A stretch of DNA of 64,000 bases from Armatimonadota bacterium (lineage in GTDB: Bacteria; Armatimonadota; Chthonomonadetes; Chthonomonadales; CAJBBX01): the NCBI GenBank assembly GCA_026392115.1, contig JAPLCQ010000038.1, forward strand, positions 20,853 through 84,852. Direction: 5' to 3'. The notes below the pieces were generated by a model. That model made no database searches. It saw nothing but the letters and a program-made list of their open reading frames with translations, and was not told the origin of the DNA. The translations under genes were made by a program, and so were the position numbers. Numbering within the stretch: the first letter of the stretch is position 1; every line of letters begins with the position of its first letter. Below, in pieces: positions 36,019-45,375 of this stretch.

Positions 36019-37739
36019 GGCTCCTGTTCCGCCGGCTCCACCGCCACCTGGGCCCGCATCGGCTGGTGGCGGCATCTGTCGTAGACCTCCACCAGTAGTA
36101 GCTGCGTGCCCGGCTCGTAGGTATCCACCTGCGGCAGCGGGACCCACGGCTGCACGGCCGTCGGACGGGCCAGGAGCGCCCGCGCTTGCTTCAGCGAGGC
36201 CCGGACCTCTGTGTAGGCGCCCAGACAGCCACTCACCGATGCCGCCGCCACGGTCCGCAGCATCATCAGCCTCGAGCCTATGACGAAGCCCTGCTCGACG
36301 CCATCGCACAGTGCCGCCGCGGCGAAGGTGGCGCCAGCAGCCGTGGAGGGGTTCAGCGCCACGTCGACGCCGAGCAGCGACTCTCCCAGTTTGCGCGCCA
36401 ACGACGAGCGGAACAGGCGCACCACGGTCCGGATGCCGCTGTTCCGTAGCGCCGCCTTGTGGGCGACGCGCAGGTTCACCATGTCGTCATCGGTAACCGC
36501 CAGGACCACGCTCGCACGAGAGATGGCTACCTGCTCCAACACCTCGTCAGAGGTGGCGTCGCCGCGCACGACGTGCAGTTCGGATGGCCAATCGTCGGCT
36601 ATTTCGGCGCGGGCGTCCGGGTCAATGGCCACCACGGAGCGCCCCATCTGGTGCAAGCGGAGGGCCACGCGCGTGCCGAGATGCCCGAGCCCCACCACGA
36701 CCGTGTGGCCCGACAGTACGCTTCGAGGCGCGCCGAGCACGCGCTCTACCCGCAGTGTGACGAGGTACTCCGTCAACACGCCGAAGACGACGGCCAGAAG
36801 CGAAGCCCCTCCCAACATCATCACGCATCCGAAGAGCTTCAGGCCCAGTGAGGCGTGGCGCAGACTGAAGTCGCCGAACCCCACCGTGGTGACAATGGTC
36901 ACCGTGAAATAGAACGCATCGATAGGCGAGAGACCCATGGCGAAGTGGAAGACGAGGCTTCCCGCCAGTACCACCACGGCGCTGACCACGGCCGCCGCGC
37001 GGAGTAGCGGCGAGGCGCTCTTCCAGACGCCCCGCACCGCGGCAAGCGAAGCGCCATAGGTCACCCAGGTCCGCCGCTTCCGGTCGCCCGACCTCGCCGC
37101 CGCCGGTTGCACCGAGGCTGTGACCAGAACGTCGCCTACCTGCAGGCTGCCCGCGTCGGTGGCGCCGTCTTCGGATGCGGCGCCCCGTCGAACGGCCAAC
37201 GGTACGACACCCAACGCGTCGCTCAGCGCCTCGGGCGCTTGGCCGGCGCCGGTAGCGGGGTCGCAGACGCGGTGCTCGGCAACGATGACGAAGGCTCCCC
37301 CCACCTGGAACGCGCGCACGAGGTCCTGTCCGAGGGCCGCCGCCACGAAGGCCGGGGCAGCCAGTCGGGCCGAGTTGAGCACGGCCTGCAGGCTCATGTC
37401 CCGGCACGCACGGTCCGCCAGGTCGGCATCCAACAGGCGCAGCACAACGTGGATGTCTGGGTTTAGCCGCTGCGCGTCGATGGCGACCTCGAGATTGGTG
37501 AGATCATCGTCAGTGGCGATGATGATGGCCCGAGCCCGCTCCACCTCGGCCCATCTCAGGGCGCTCTCATCGCGGGCATCCTCGTGCAGCAGGCGCGCCG
37601 CAGCCACCTCGGCTCGGCGCGCCCACTCGGGAGAGACATCACGGGCGATAACCACCACCTGCTCGCCCTGGTCTTTGAGGATTTCCAGCGCCGAGATGCC
37701 GACCTTGCCCTGGCCGCAGATGATGATGTGGCCCCTCAT
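36015..37739 (-). CDS. potassium-channel-like protein: RCK - pore (TVGFGD) - RCK
   Basis: N-terminal HIIICGQGKVGISALEIL, TVTIVTTVGFGDFS selectivity filter between hydrophobic segments, second Rossmann HTVVVGLGHLGTRVALRL; ATGA coupling to cca. Confidence 0.85.
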   Translation of the reverse strand: MRGHIIICGQGKVGISALEILKDQGEQVVVIARDVSPEWARRAEVAAARLLHEDARDESALRWAEVERARAIIIATDDDLTNLEVAIDAQRLNPDIHVVLRLLDADLADRACRDMSLQAVLNSARLAAPAFVAAALGQDLVRAFQVGGAFVIVAEHRVCDPATGAGQAPEALSDALGVVPLAVRRGAASEDGATDAGSLQVGDVLVTASVQPAAARSGDRKRRTWVTYGASLAAVRGVWKSASPLLRAAAVVSAVVVLAGSLVFHFAMGLSPIDAFYFTVTIVTTVGFGDFSLRHASLGLKLFGCVMMLGGASLLAVVFGVLTEYLVTLRVERVLGAPRSVLSGHTVVVGLGHLGTRVALRLHQMGRSVVAIDPDARAEIADDWPSELHVVRGDATSDEVLEQVAISRASVVLAVTDDDMVNLRVAHKAALRNSGIRTVVRLFRSSLARKLGESLLGVDVALNPSTAAGATFAAAALCDGVEQGFVIGSRLMMLRTVAAASVSGCLGAYTEVRASLKQARALLARPTAVQPWVPLPQVDTYEPGTQLLLVEVYDRCRHQPMRAQVAVEPAEQEP

Positions 37740-39130
37740 GGAGCTTCGCCCCCTGCCTCGGCCCGGCGCCAACGGACGGCGGCCTTGCGGGCTCCGTCGG
37801 TATCGTCCGGCGCCAACGAGCCGTCGAGGACCAGCTCGACCAGATGCGCCTTAGCGCGTCCCACATCACGCCCCGGCGGCAGACCCAGGAGGTCCATCAA
37901 CTCGCGTCCTGTCAGCGGGCTACCGACCTTGGCCGCGTTGTACTGCCCGTTGACTTCATCGATCCGAGCGCGAAGTGCGCGCAGGTCGGTTACCGGCGCC
38001 TCCGGGTTCATGGCCGCCAGATCGCACGCCGCCACATCGAAGAGGCTCTGCAGCTCGTCGCCGGTGTCGCGGACGAGGCGGCGGATCGCCGCATCCGACC
38101 ACTCCGGCCGCGCCTCGCCCAGCCTCATGTGCTGCTTCACGAGGGTCGTCACGCGCTCGGTGTCGTGCGTGGAGAAGCGGAGGCGGTGCAGGAGGCGACC
38201 CGCAAGGTCGGCGCCCACGGTGGGATGCTCGTAGAAGTGGATACCGCGTTCATCCGAGCCGCGGGTAGGCGGCTTGCCCACATCATGAAGCAGGACCGCA
38301 ATTCGGACATCCAGGTCCGCATCAGGCGCGACGACCGCAAGCGCCGCCAGTGTGTGCGACCAGACATCGTGGATGTGCCAGGAGTTTTGCGTAACGCCCA
38401 CCATGGCCGATAGTTCCGGGGCGAATGCCGCCAGTAGGCCGCACTCCATCAGCAACGCGAGGCCGCGGCTCGCGTTCGGGAGCATCAGCGTCTTGCAGAA
38501 CTCGTCACGAATGCGCTCGGCGCTCACTACGGGTCGGTCGCAGAGCAGGTCCAGGCGGCTCCACTCCTCCCGCATGGCCTGCCATGTTGCCGGCTCTATG
38601 GTGAAGCCGAAGCGCACCGCGAATCGTACGGCGCGGAGCATCCGAAGCGGGTCATCGTAGAAGGTCAGCCTCGGCTCCAACGGAGTGCGTATTTCGCCGG
38701 CGCGCAGATCGGCGAGCCCCCTGCCGGTCAAGTCCAGCGTCTCGCCGGAATGCAGCCCTTCCATCAGGGTGTTGATGGTGAAGTCGCGGCGAAGGGCGTC
38801 CGCCATGAGGCCGGCACGACGGACGTTGGGCTTGCGGCTACCGGCGTCGTAGTTCTCAGCACGAGCGGTTACCAGCTCCACCGCGCAACCGGCAAGGGTG
38901 AGGCGCGCCGTGCCGAAACGCGGGTAGACCACCGGGGCGTGCTCCGAGAGTGGGCTCCGGTGCAGAAGCTGCGCCAGGTCGAGAGCGTCCAGGTCCGTCA
39001 CCAGGTCCACGTCGTCGGCGACGGGCAAGCCCAGCAGGCGGTCGCGCGGAACCCCTCCTACGAGGAACAGATGGTCCTCGAACGGTGTCCCCCGCGTGGC
39101 ATCCCTTACGGCGGCGATGGCGTCTGACAT
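37736..39130 (-). CDS. CCA tRNA nucleotidyltransferase/poly(A) polymerase family with HD domain
   Basis: HLFLVGGVPRDRLLGLPVADDVDLVT, RRDFTINTLMEGLH, DDPLRMLRAVRFAVRFGF, AVLLHDVGKPPTR. Confidence 0.93.
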   Translation of the reverse strand: MSDAIAAVRDATRGTPFEDHLFLVGGVPRDRLLGLPVADDVDLVTDLDALDLAQLLHRSPLSEHAPVVYPRFGTARLTLAGCAVELVTARAENYDAGSRKPNVRRAGLMADALRRDFTINTLMEGLHSGETLDLTGRGLADLRAGEIRTPLEPRLTFYDDPLRMLRAVRFAVRFGFTIEPATWQAMREEWSRLDLLCDRPVVSAERIRDEFCKTLMLPNASRGLALLMECGLLAAFAPELSAMVGVTQNSWHIHDVWSHTLAALAVVAPDADLDVRIAVLLHDVGKPPTRGSDERGIHFYEHPTVGADLAGRLLHRLRFSTHDTERVTTLVKQHMRLGEARPEWSDAAIRRLVRDTGDELQSLFDVAACDLAAMNPEAPVTDLRALRARIDEVNGQYNAAKVGSPLTGRELMDLLGLPPGRDVGRAKAHLVELVLDGSLAPDDTDGARKAAVRWRRAEAGGEAP

Positions 39131-39197
39131 ACGGCTATTATGGCCCAGCGAGCGCGGGTCTCGCGGCGAGTCGGGGTTCGGGGGCCCCGGACGCAAA

Positions 39198-39227
39198 GAG
39201 GAGGCACAGCATATGCTGCGCCTCCTC
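39198..39227 (-). terminator. terminator hairpin downstream of tRNA-Pro
   Basis: GAGGAGGCACAGCAT/ATGCTGCGCCTCCTC near-perfect palindrome; minus strand continues with TTT. Confidence 0.8.
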
Positions 39228-39231
39228 GGCA

Positions 39232-39305
39232 TCGGGGTGCGCGGACTTGAACCGCGGGCCTCCTGGCCCCCATCCAGGCACTCTACCAAACTGAGCTACA
39301 CCCCG
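39232..39305 (-). tRNA. tRNA-Pro (GGG)
   Basis: Minus strand CGGGGTGTAGCTCAGTTTGGTAGAGTGCCTGGATGGGGGCCAGG...GGTTCAAGTCC...CACCCCGA; anticodon loop ATGGGGG. Confidence 0.95.
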
Positions 39306-39317
39306 CTGGCAAGGGGT

Positions 39318-39345
39318 ATTATACTCCATCCCATGGTCATTTCAA
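39318..39345 (-). promoter_or_regulatory. sigma70-like promoter of tRNA-Pro, overlapping mutY start
   Basis: Minus strand TTGAAA-N16-TATAAT, 12 nt upstream of the mature tRNA 5' end. Confidence 0.65.
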
Positions 39346-40487
39346 CCTCCGGCTCCGCAGCCAAGCACGCGCAATCGCGCTCCGGCCCGACCAACTCCGA
39401 GCGCCCGTCGCGATCGGCCACGGCCGCGCTGTTGGCGTGGTTCCGTGCGAGCCGGCGACCGCTGCCATGGCGTACCGCGTGGCGCGACCCGTATCGCGTG
39501 CTGGTCTCCGAGGTCATGCTGCAGCAGACGCAGGTCGCCGCTGCCGTGCCCTACTACCTGCGCTGGGTTGAGCGCTTCCCAACGCTTGAGGCGCTGGCTG
39601 CGGCAGACGAGGCCGAGGCGCTGGCCCTTTGGTCTGGGCTGGGCTACTACGGCCGCGCCCGAAGGCTGCACGCTGCGGCGCGCGCCGTGGTTGCCTCGGG
39701 ATCACCGGGTCTGCCCGCCGACCTTGCAGGTCTGCGCGCACTCCCCGGCATAGGCCCCTACACGGCCGGCGCCGTAATGGCTTTGGCCCACAACCAGCGC
39801 GCTCCGGCGATCGACGGCAATGTCATCCGGGTGCTGTCGCGCGTCGACGCCCTGGAGGAGGGCGGCAAGGCCGCGGGACTCCGTTCGGTGGAGGCCGCCT
39901 GGTTGCGCCTCGCCCCGCGCCGGGCCATGCGCCACTATGCTGAAGCCCTGATGGAGCTTGGCGCGACCGTCTGCAGCCCAACAGGTCCCGATTGCGGTCG
40001 GTGCCCGCTGAAGGTCGTCTGCCTGGCCGGTATCCGCGGCAACGCCACGGCCTACCCCGTCCCATCAAAGCGCCCCGCTGTTACGGCCGTCGCCCATGCC
40101 TGCGCGCTGGTGCGGGGTGATGATGCCGTGCTGCTGGTGCGGCAGACGGAGGCCGGCCTCTGGCAGGGCATGCTGGAGATGCCGCGGGCGGAGGTTCAAG
40201 CCGCCGAGGCGCCGCAGGATGCCGCCGTCCGGGCGCTACTGGCTGTCACGGGCCTGCGGGGCGACCTCATCAGGGCCTGGCCGACCGTGCGGCACTCCGT
40301 CACGCGGTACCGGGTGACGTTGCACCCCTTTGAGTTCTCTCTGCCGGACCGGTGGCGCGCGTCCGATGCTCTTGAGGCGCAGTGGGTGCGCGTCTCCTCG
40401 CTGGCGTCGGCGCCGCTACCGGCTGCGCAGCGTCGCGCATTGGTATCAGCCTTTGGATCGGCAGCGAGGGGCGCCAATGCCGGCTAA
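39333..40487 (+). CDS. mutY: A/G-specific adenine glycosylase
   Basis: RRPLPWRTAWRDPYRVLVSEVMLQQTQVAAAVPYYLRWVERFPTLEALAAA, GLGYYGRARRL, ALPGIGPYTAGAVMALAH, C-x6-C-x2-C-x5-C Fe-S motif. Confidence 0.96.
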   Translation: MVISTSGSAAKHAQSRSGPTNSERPSRSATAALLAWFRASRRPLPWRTAWRDPYRVLVSEVMLQQTQVAAAVPYYLRWVERFPTLEALAAADEAEALALWSGLGYYGRARRLHAAARAVVASGSPGLPADLAGLRALPGIGPYTAGAVMALAHNQRAPAIDGNVIRVLSRVDALEEGGKAAGLRSVEAAWLRLAPRRAMRHYAEALMELGATVCSPTGPDCGRCPLKVVCLAGIRGNATAYPVPSKRPAVTAVAHACALVRGDDAVLLVRQTEAGLWQGMLEMPRAEVQAAEAPQDAAVRALLAVTGLRGDLIRAWPTVRHSVTRYRVTLHPFEFSLPDRWRASDALEAQWVRVSSLASAPLPAAQRRALVSAFGSAARGANAG

Positions 40488-42882
40488 CCGGCCCGCCCAG
40501 GGGCATATCACGCCACGTTCTCTCATGGAGGTCCGTACGCCGCTGACGCCTCGGATCAGCCCCGACGGAACGCGGGTCATCTTCGTGGTGCTCGAGGCCG
40601 ACTTCCAGGACAGCCGATGGGTTCCCCACCTCTGGATCGCCGACCTTCCGGATGGCGCGCCCCGCCAGGTCACCTACGGCTACGACGGGGAGCACACGCC
40701 GGCGTGGTCGCGCGACGGGAAGCAGATCGCCTTCCTATCGGCGCGCCCCGACCCCTCCGACGGCGAGGGCGACGGTCCCGACGACGGTGAACCGCTGCCG
40801 GCCGAGCAGATCTGGGTGCTTCCCGCGCACGGCGGCGAGGCCCGTCGCATCACCCGAACCAGGGACGGCATCCTTCGCTACCAGTGGAAGCGCCGGTCGG
40901 ACGAGCTCATCTACCTTGCCCTTGAGCCGCGCCAACCCGCCCTCAGGGCGCCGCTTGAGGACCGCCGACGACGCCGGAACGACCCGATCCTGGAGCATGA
41001 GGAGCTTCCCCGACGCCAGCTCTGGCGCGTGGGACTGACCGACACAACGCCAACGCTGATCTGCCCAGGCGACCCGGGCATCATGGAGTTCGACCTCTCG
41101 CCCGACGACCGACGCCTGGTCTATTCAGGCAACCGAACCGGCGAACCGAACGACTTCCACCTCTTCGACCTCTTCATACTGGAGCTGCAGGGCAATACAC
41201 CGCCCCACCCGCTGGTGCGCACACCGGGCGCCAAGTACCATCCTCGCTGGTCGCCCGACGGCAAGACGCTCGCCTATCTCGGGCCGATCAATCCCCACGT
41301 ATCGTTCTCGCAGGAGTGCGTCTGGACCGTTGCGCGCGGGCAATCGCGGCCCTCGAACCGTCTGACCGGATCGCGCTACGAGGCCCACGAGATCGAGTGG
41401 GGCCGCAGCGGCGGAGGTCTCCATGCCATCGTGGCCGACGGGACGCGCGCGCCGGTAGTACGGATCGCGAAGGGCGATGCGGCGCCGCTGGACGGCATGA
41501 CGCCGGACTCCGAGTGCCTCGACTTCGACGTCCACTCCGCGGACCTGGCGGTGGCGGTCATTGAGCACAGTGATAGGCCTGCCGAGCTCTACCTGCTGAA
41601 GCCGGGCGCCGAGCCCAAGCCGCTCACCGCCCTGAACGACGACTGGGTCGCGAGGCACCGGATGCCCGTCACACGGGTCACTTCGTGGCAGTGTGATGGA
41701 CATACCATCGAGGCGCTGCTCGTCCGGCCCGACGGCGAACCCGTGGGCCCGTTGCCCATGGTCGTGGATGTCCACGGCGGCCCCAACGGCCGGTGCGCGG
41801 CGGCGATCCGCAGCTACGTGGAGCCCGCCCTGTGGGCTTCGCAGGGCTACCTTGTGCTGCGCCCAAACTACCGGGGCAGTGAGGGTTACGGCGCGGCCTT
41901 CGCCGTCGCGAGCCGGCATGATCTGGGCGGCGGAGACTACCGCGACATCATGGCCGGTATCGACAAGATGGTGACGGACGGCCTGGCGGACCCCAAGCGC
42001 ATCGGCATCATCGGTGGCTCCTATGGTGGCTTCATGGTGAACTGGGCCGTTACCCAGACGGACCGTTTCGCAGCGGCCGTCTCCATGTTCGGTATCTTTG
42101 ATCTGCGGTCCGACTACGGCAACTCCGAGATGCCGCGTTGGGAGGCCGAGTACCTCGGCGGCCCGTACTGGTCGGCTCCAGAGGCATACAATAGGATGTC
42201 GCCGGCGACCTACGCGGACCGCATCAAGACGCCCATGCTCATCATTCACGGCGACTCGGATATGAACACGTTCGTCTCCAACTCGCAGGAGCTCTATACC
42301 GCCCTCAAGCACAGGGGTGTCGAGGCGCAGTATGTCAGGTATCCTCGGGAGGGGCACGGCATCCAGGAGCCCAATCACCGCATAGACGAGTTGCAGCGGT
42401 GCCTCGATTGGTTCGGGCGGCATCTGTGTGACGGTCTGGAGGCCGGGGTTCGGCGTAGCCAGGAGCCGGTACGGGCCCGGGGGTTCAAGGTGCAGCTCCT
42501 GCGCTGCGAGGACTTCGAGCCCGACAGCGCGGGGCCCGGCGGCGCCCGGCTGGTGGAGGTTCAGTTCGCCGCCACTAGCATGGCTTCCATGAAGGAGCCT
42601 TGGCGGTTTCGTGCCTCGGCCGGTCTGTTGCGGTTCGACAACGGCCAGGAGCGTGAGCCGGTTGCTGTCATCATCGACTGCCAGTCGGGCCGGTATCTGC
42701 TCAAGGGCGCCGACCTCGTGATCGAGGCGCGCCCGGACCGCGACACCGGGGTCTGCGGCGCGGTGGTGAGCCTGCTGTACGAGGCGCCGGAGCATGGCGG
42801 ACCATTCGCCTGGCGTCTGCTTGACCTTCCGGCCCTGGCCGGATGCCTGGCGTCGCACCCGGCGCCCCCTCGGGGCGCCTGA
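40477..42882 (+). CDS. S9 family prolyl oligopeptidase/acylaminoacyl-peptidase with C-terminal extension
   Basis: WD40-like SPDGTRVIFV/WSPDGKTLAYLGP; GIIGGSYGGFMVNWAVTQTDRFAA catalytic Ser; C-terminal HG in YPREGHGIQEPNH; ~130 aa follow the hydrolase domain. Confidence 0.92.
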   Translation: MPANRPAQGHITPRSLMEVRTPLTPRISPDGTRVIFVVLEADFQDSRWVPHLWIADLPDGAPRQVTYGYDGEHTPAWSRDGKQIAFLSARPDPSDGEGDGPDDGEPLPAEQIWVLPAHGGEARRITRTRDGILRYQWKRRSDELIYLALEPRQPALRAPLEDRRRRRNDPILEHEELPRRQLWRVGLTDTTPTLICPGDPGIMEFDLSPDDRRLVYSGNRTGEPNDFHLFDLFILELQGNTPPHPLVRTPGAKYHPRWSPDGKTLAYLGPINPHVSFSQECVWTVARGQSRPSNRLTGSRYEAHEIEWGRSGGGLHAIVADGTRAPVVRIAKGDAAPLDGMTPDSECLDFDVHSADLAVAVIEHSDRPAELYLLKPGAEPKPLTALNDDWVARHRMPVTRVTSWQCDGHTIEALLVRPDGEPVGPLPMVVDVHGGPNGRCAAAIRSYVEPALWASQGYLVLRPNYRGSEGYGAAFAVASRHDLGGGDYRDIMAGIDKMVTDGLADPKRIGIIGGSYGGFMVNWAVTQTDRFAAAVSMFGIFDLRSDYGNSEMPRWEAEYLGGPYWSAPEAYNRMSPATYADRIKTPMLIIHGDSDMNTFVSNSQELYTALKHRGVEAQYVRYPREGHGIQEPNHRIDELQRCLDWFGRHLCDGLEAGVRRSQEPVRARGFKVQLLRCEDFEPDSAGPGGARLVEVQFAATSMASMKEPWRFRASAGLLRFDNGQEREPVAVIIDCQSGRYLLKGADLVIEARPDRDTGVCGAVVSLLYEAPEHGGPFAWRLLDLPALAGCLASHPAPPRGA

Positions 42883-42920
42883 CCGGGTCCAAGAACCCTG
42901 GCTACGGAAGGGGATCGTAA

Positions 42921-44360
42921 GTGAAAGAACTCGCACAACTGGCGCTGGACACGGCCATGGCTCGCGGCGCCACCTACGCGGACGTCCGCTTCGTTCGCCA
43001 ACTTCGGCAGGAGATTTCGGCCGAAGACGACAGGCTCCGCTCCTTCAGCGACCTCGAAGACGCCGGCATCGGCGTCCGCGTAATCGCAGACGGGGCCTGG
43101 GGCTTTGCCGGTACCAGCGACCTGACCCGCGAGGGCGCCATGAAGGCGGCGGCTACAGCCGTTGCCATCGCGCGGGCAGGCGCTACCGCCAACGCGGCCC
43201 CGGTGCGGTTGGCCCCCGAGCCGCCTGCGCGGAGCTCATTCAGGACCGCCGTTGCGGTCGATCCCTTCGCGGTGCCCGTGCAGGAGAAGGTGGCGCTGCT
43301 GCAGACCGTGAACGAGCGGCTCCGGAAGCACAACGGCATCACCAAGGCCGAGGGCTTCATGTCCCTGCGCAAGGACGAACGCCTCTTCCTTAGCAGCGAG
43401 GGATCGGAACTGGACAGCGCGGTTGTAACTACGGCGGCAGGCTACCAGGCCACAGCCGTAGGAGGCGGCGACGCAAAGTCGCGCACCTACTTCCCTCCCC
43501 CGCGCACCAGCGGATATGAGAACGTCCGTGCCGACGACCTTCTGGCCAACACCGACCGCGTCGCGGAGCAGGCTCTGGAGCACCTCTCGGCCGAGGAGGG
43601 CCCTGACGGCATGCTGGACCTGATCCTCGACCCGCAGAACCTGTCGCTGACCATCCACGAGTCCGTCGGGCATGCCACCGAGCTGGACCGCGCGCTCGGC
43701 TACGAGGAGTCGCTGGCCGGGCGGTCGTTCGCCACGCCCGAGAAGCTGCGGAACCTGAAGTACGGGTCGGACCTGATCAACTTCGTCGCCGACAACACCT
43801 TGACCGGCGGTCTGGCGACCCATGGCTTCGACGACGACGGCGTGGTCGGGCAGCGGTGGCACATCGTAGAAGATGGCCTCTTCGTCGGATACAGCACCGG
43901 CCGCGAAGTGGCCCCGGTCATCGGCTGGGAGCGCAGCGTCGGCGGCTGCCGAGCAGACAGCTGGGCCAGCATACCCATCGTCCGCATCCCGAACCTCTCT
44001 CTCATGCCCGGCCGCGAACCCCTCTCCCTTGAGGAGCTGATCGCCGATACCAAGGACGGCATCTACATCGAGGGGCGCGGCAGCTTCTCGATCGACCAGA
44101 TGCGCTGCAACTTCCAGTTCGGCGGCGACGCCTTCTGGCGCATCCGCGACGGCAAGCTGGCCGGCATGCTGCGCAATGTCACCTACCAGAGCATCACGCC
44201 GCAGTTTTGGAACAGCTGCGACGCCATCTGCGACTCGCGGTACTGGGTCCCCGATGGCGTACTGAACTGCGGCAAGGGCGACCCCATGCAGATTTCGCAG
44301 ATGACCCACGGAGCGGCCCCGGCACGGTTCCGCACCGTCCGCGTGGGTGCGGCGCGCTAG
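42921..44360 (+). CDS. TldD/PmbA-family metalloprotease (TldD-like)
   Basis: HESVGHATELDRALGYEES (HExxxH), ADNTLTGGLATHGFDDDGVVGQRWHIVEDG. Confidence 0.92.
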   Translation: MKELAQLALDTAMARGATYADVRFVRQLRQEISAEDDRLRSFSDLEDAGIGVRVIADGAWGFAGTSDLTREGAMKAAATAVAIARAGATANAAPVRLAPEPPARSSFRTAVAVDPFAVPVQEKVALLQTVNERLRKHNGITKAEGFMSLRKDERLFLSSEGSELDSAVVTTAAGYQATAVGGGDAKSRTYFPPPRTSGYENVRADDLLANTDRVAEQALEHLSAEEGPDGMLDLILDPQNLSLTIHESVGHATELDRALGYEESLAGRSFATPEKLRNLKYGSDLINFVADNTLTGGLATHGFDDDGVVGQRWHIVEDGLFVGYSTGREVAPVIGWERSVGGCRADSWASIPIVRIPNLSLMPGREPLSLEELIADTKDGIYIEGRGSFSIDQMRCNFQFGGDAFWRIRDGKLAGMLRNVTYQSITPQFWNSCDAICDSRYWVPDGVLNCGKGDPMQISQMTHGAAPARFRTVRVGAAR

Positions 44361-45331
44361 CCCCGCTCCCGTCCCGACAGCCCGAGGTAGGAGAAGAGCG
44401 CAACGGCCGAGCCGGCGGCGAAAAGGTACTTCCAAGCCGCCGGCATAGCCGAGTGCGATATGAAGGCCTCGACGAAGCCGGCGAAGATGAGCAGCGTGAT
44501 GGTTCCCAGCACCAGCACGGCCGAGTCGCGCGCGGCGCACACCACGGCGTCGCGGCGGCGGTGGCCCCCAGGCGCCAGTACGGCCCATCCCAAACCCAAT
44601 CCAGCCCCTCCGGCGATGAAGATAGCGGTCAGCTCCGTGATGCCGTGCGGCAGGATGCCCGGCCAGAAGGTGGCGTGGCCATGGACGTGGTTCATCATGC
44701 CGGAGAAGGCTCCCAGGATCAGGCCGTTCTGGAACAGGACGATCACAGTGGGCGCCCCGAGCAGCACCCCTGACGCGAAAGCCAGGAACGAGACGCGGAT
44801 ATTGTTCGTCATCAACGTGCCCGCAAAGAGGCCCGAGAGGGCGTGTGGCGTAGGCTTGCTCACCTGGCCGGCCATCCACTGGTCCAGCGACGCACGCATG
44901 GGGCTGCCTGGAGGCACGAACAGATCAATGTTGCCCCTCGCGGAGCTAACGAGCGCGTAGGCCGCCAGGGCGCCGGCCGCAGTTGCCGCGAAGGCCGCCA
45001 GGATGAAGCCCACCCGCCGGCGCACGGTGGCCGGGAAGTCGCGCAGCACCAGCGTCCCGACCCCTCCCCACTCGCGCGTGGCAGGGGCGTACAACAACGC
45101 GAACGCCCGCGATACCAGCAGGTTGAGGTGCGCGATCAGGCTGGTGTTGGCGTCCTGGGCACGGGCGTAGGCCAGGTCGGCGGCGGCGCGGCGATAGAGC
45201 GGCCCAATCTCGCGGACAGAGCCTCGCGGCAGCCCTCGAAGAGATCGACCGGCGCGCTCCGCCTCCGTGAGCAGTTGCTGTAGCCGCTCCCATGTGGCTC
45301 TGCGGTTCTCGACGAATGCGCGCTCATCCAT
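44357..45331 (-). CDS. SpoIIM (stage II sporulation protein M/DUF95) family membrane protein
   Basis: ERAFVENRRATWERLQQLL, DLAYARAQ, GMMNHVHGHATFWPGILPHGITELTAIFIAGGAGLGLGWA. Confidence 0.88.
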   Translation of the reverse strand: MDERAFVENRRATWERLQQLLTEAERAGRSLRGLPRGSVREIGPLYRRAAADLAYARAQDANTSLIAHLNLLVSRAFALLYAPATREWGGVGTLVLRDFPATVRRRVGFILAAFAATAAGALAAYALVSSARGNIDLFVPPGSPMRASLDQWMAGQVSKPTPHALSGLFAGTLMTNNIRVSFLAFASGVLLGAPTVIVLFQNGLILGAFSGMMNHVHGHATFWPGILPHGITELTAIFIAGGAGLGLGWAVLAPGGHRRRDAVVCAARDSAVLVLGTITLLIFAGFVEAFISHSAMPAAWKYLFAAGSAVALFSYLGLSGRERG

Positions 45332-45375
45332 GGCGTGGGGTAACCTGAGCAGCATACCAAGCCGAGAAGGAACCC

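Noticed and set aside
41125-42936. 603-aa open frame antisense to the S9 peptidase
   Set aside because: Shadow ORF; catalytic motifs are in the plus-strand frame
43236-44879. 547-aa minus-strand frame across tldD and spoIIM
   Set aside because: Crosses two genuine genes in other frames; Arg/Gly-rich translation with no domains
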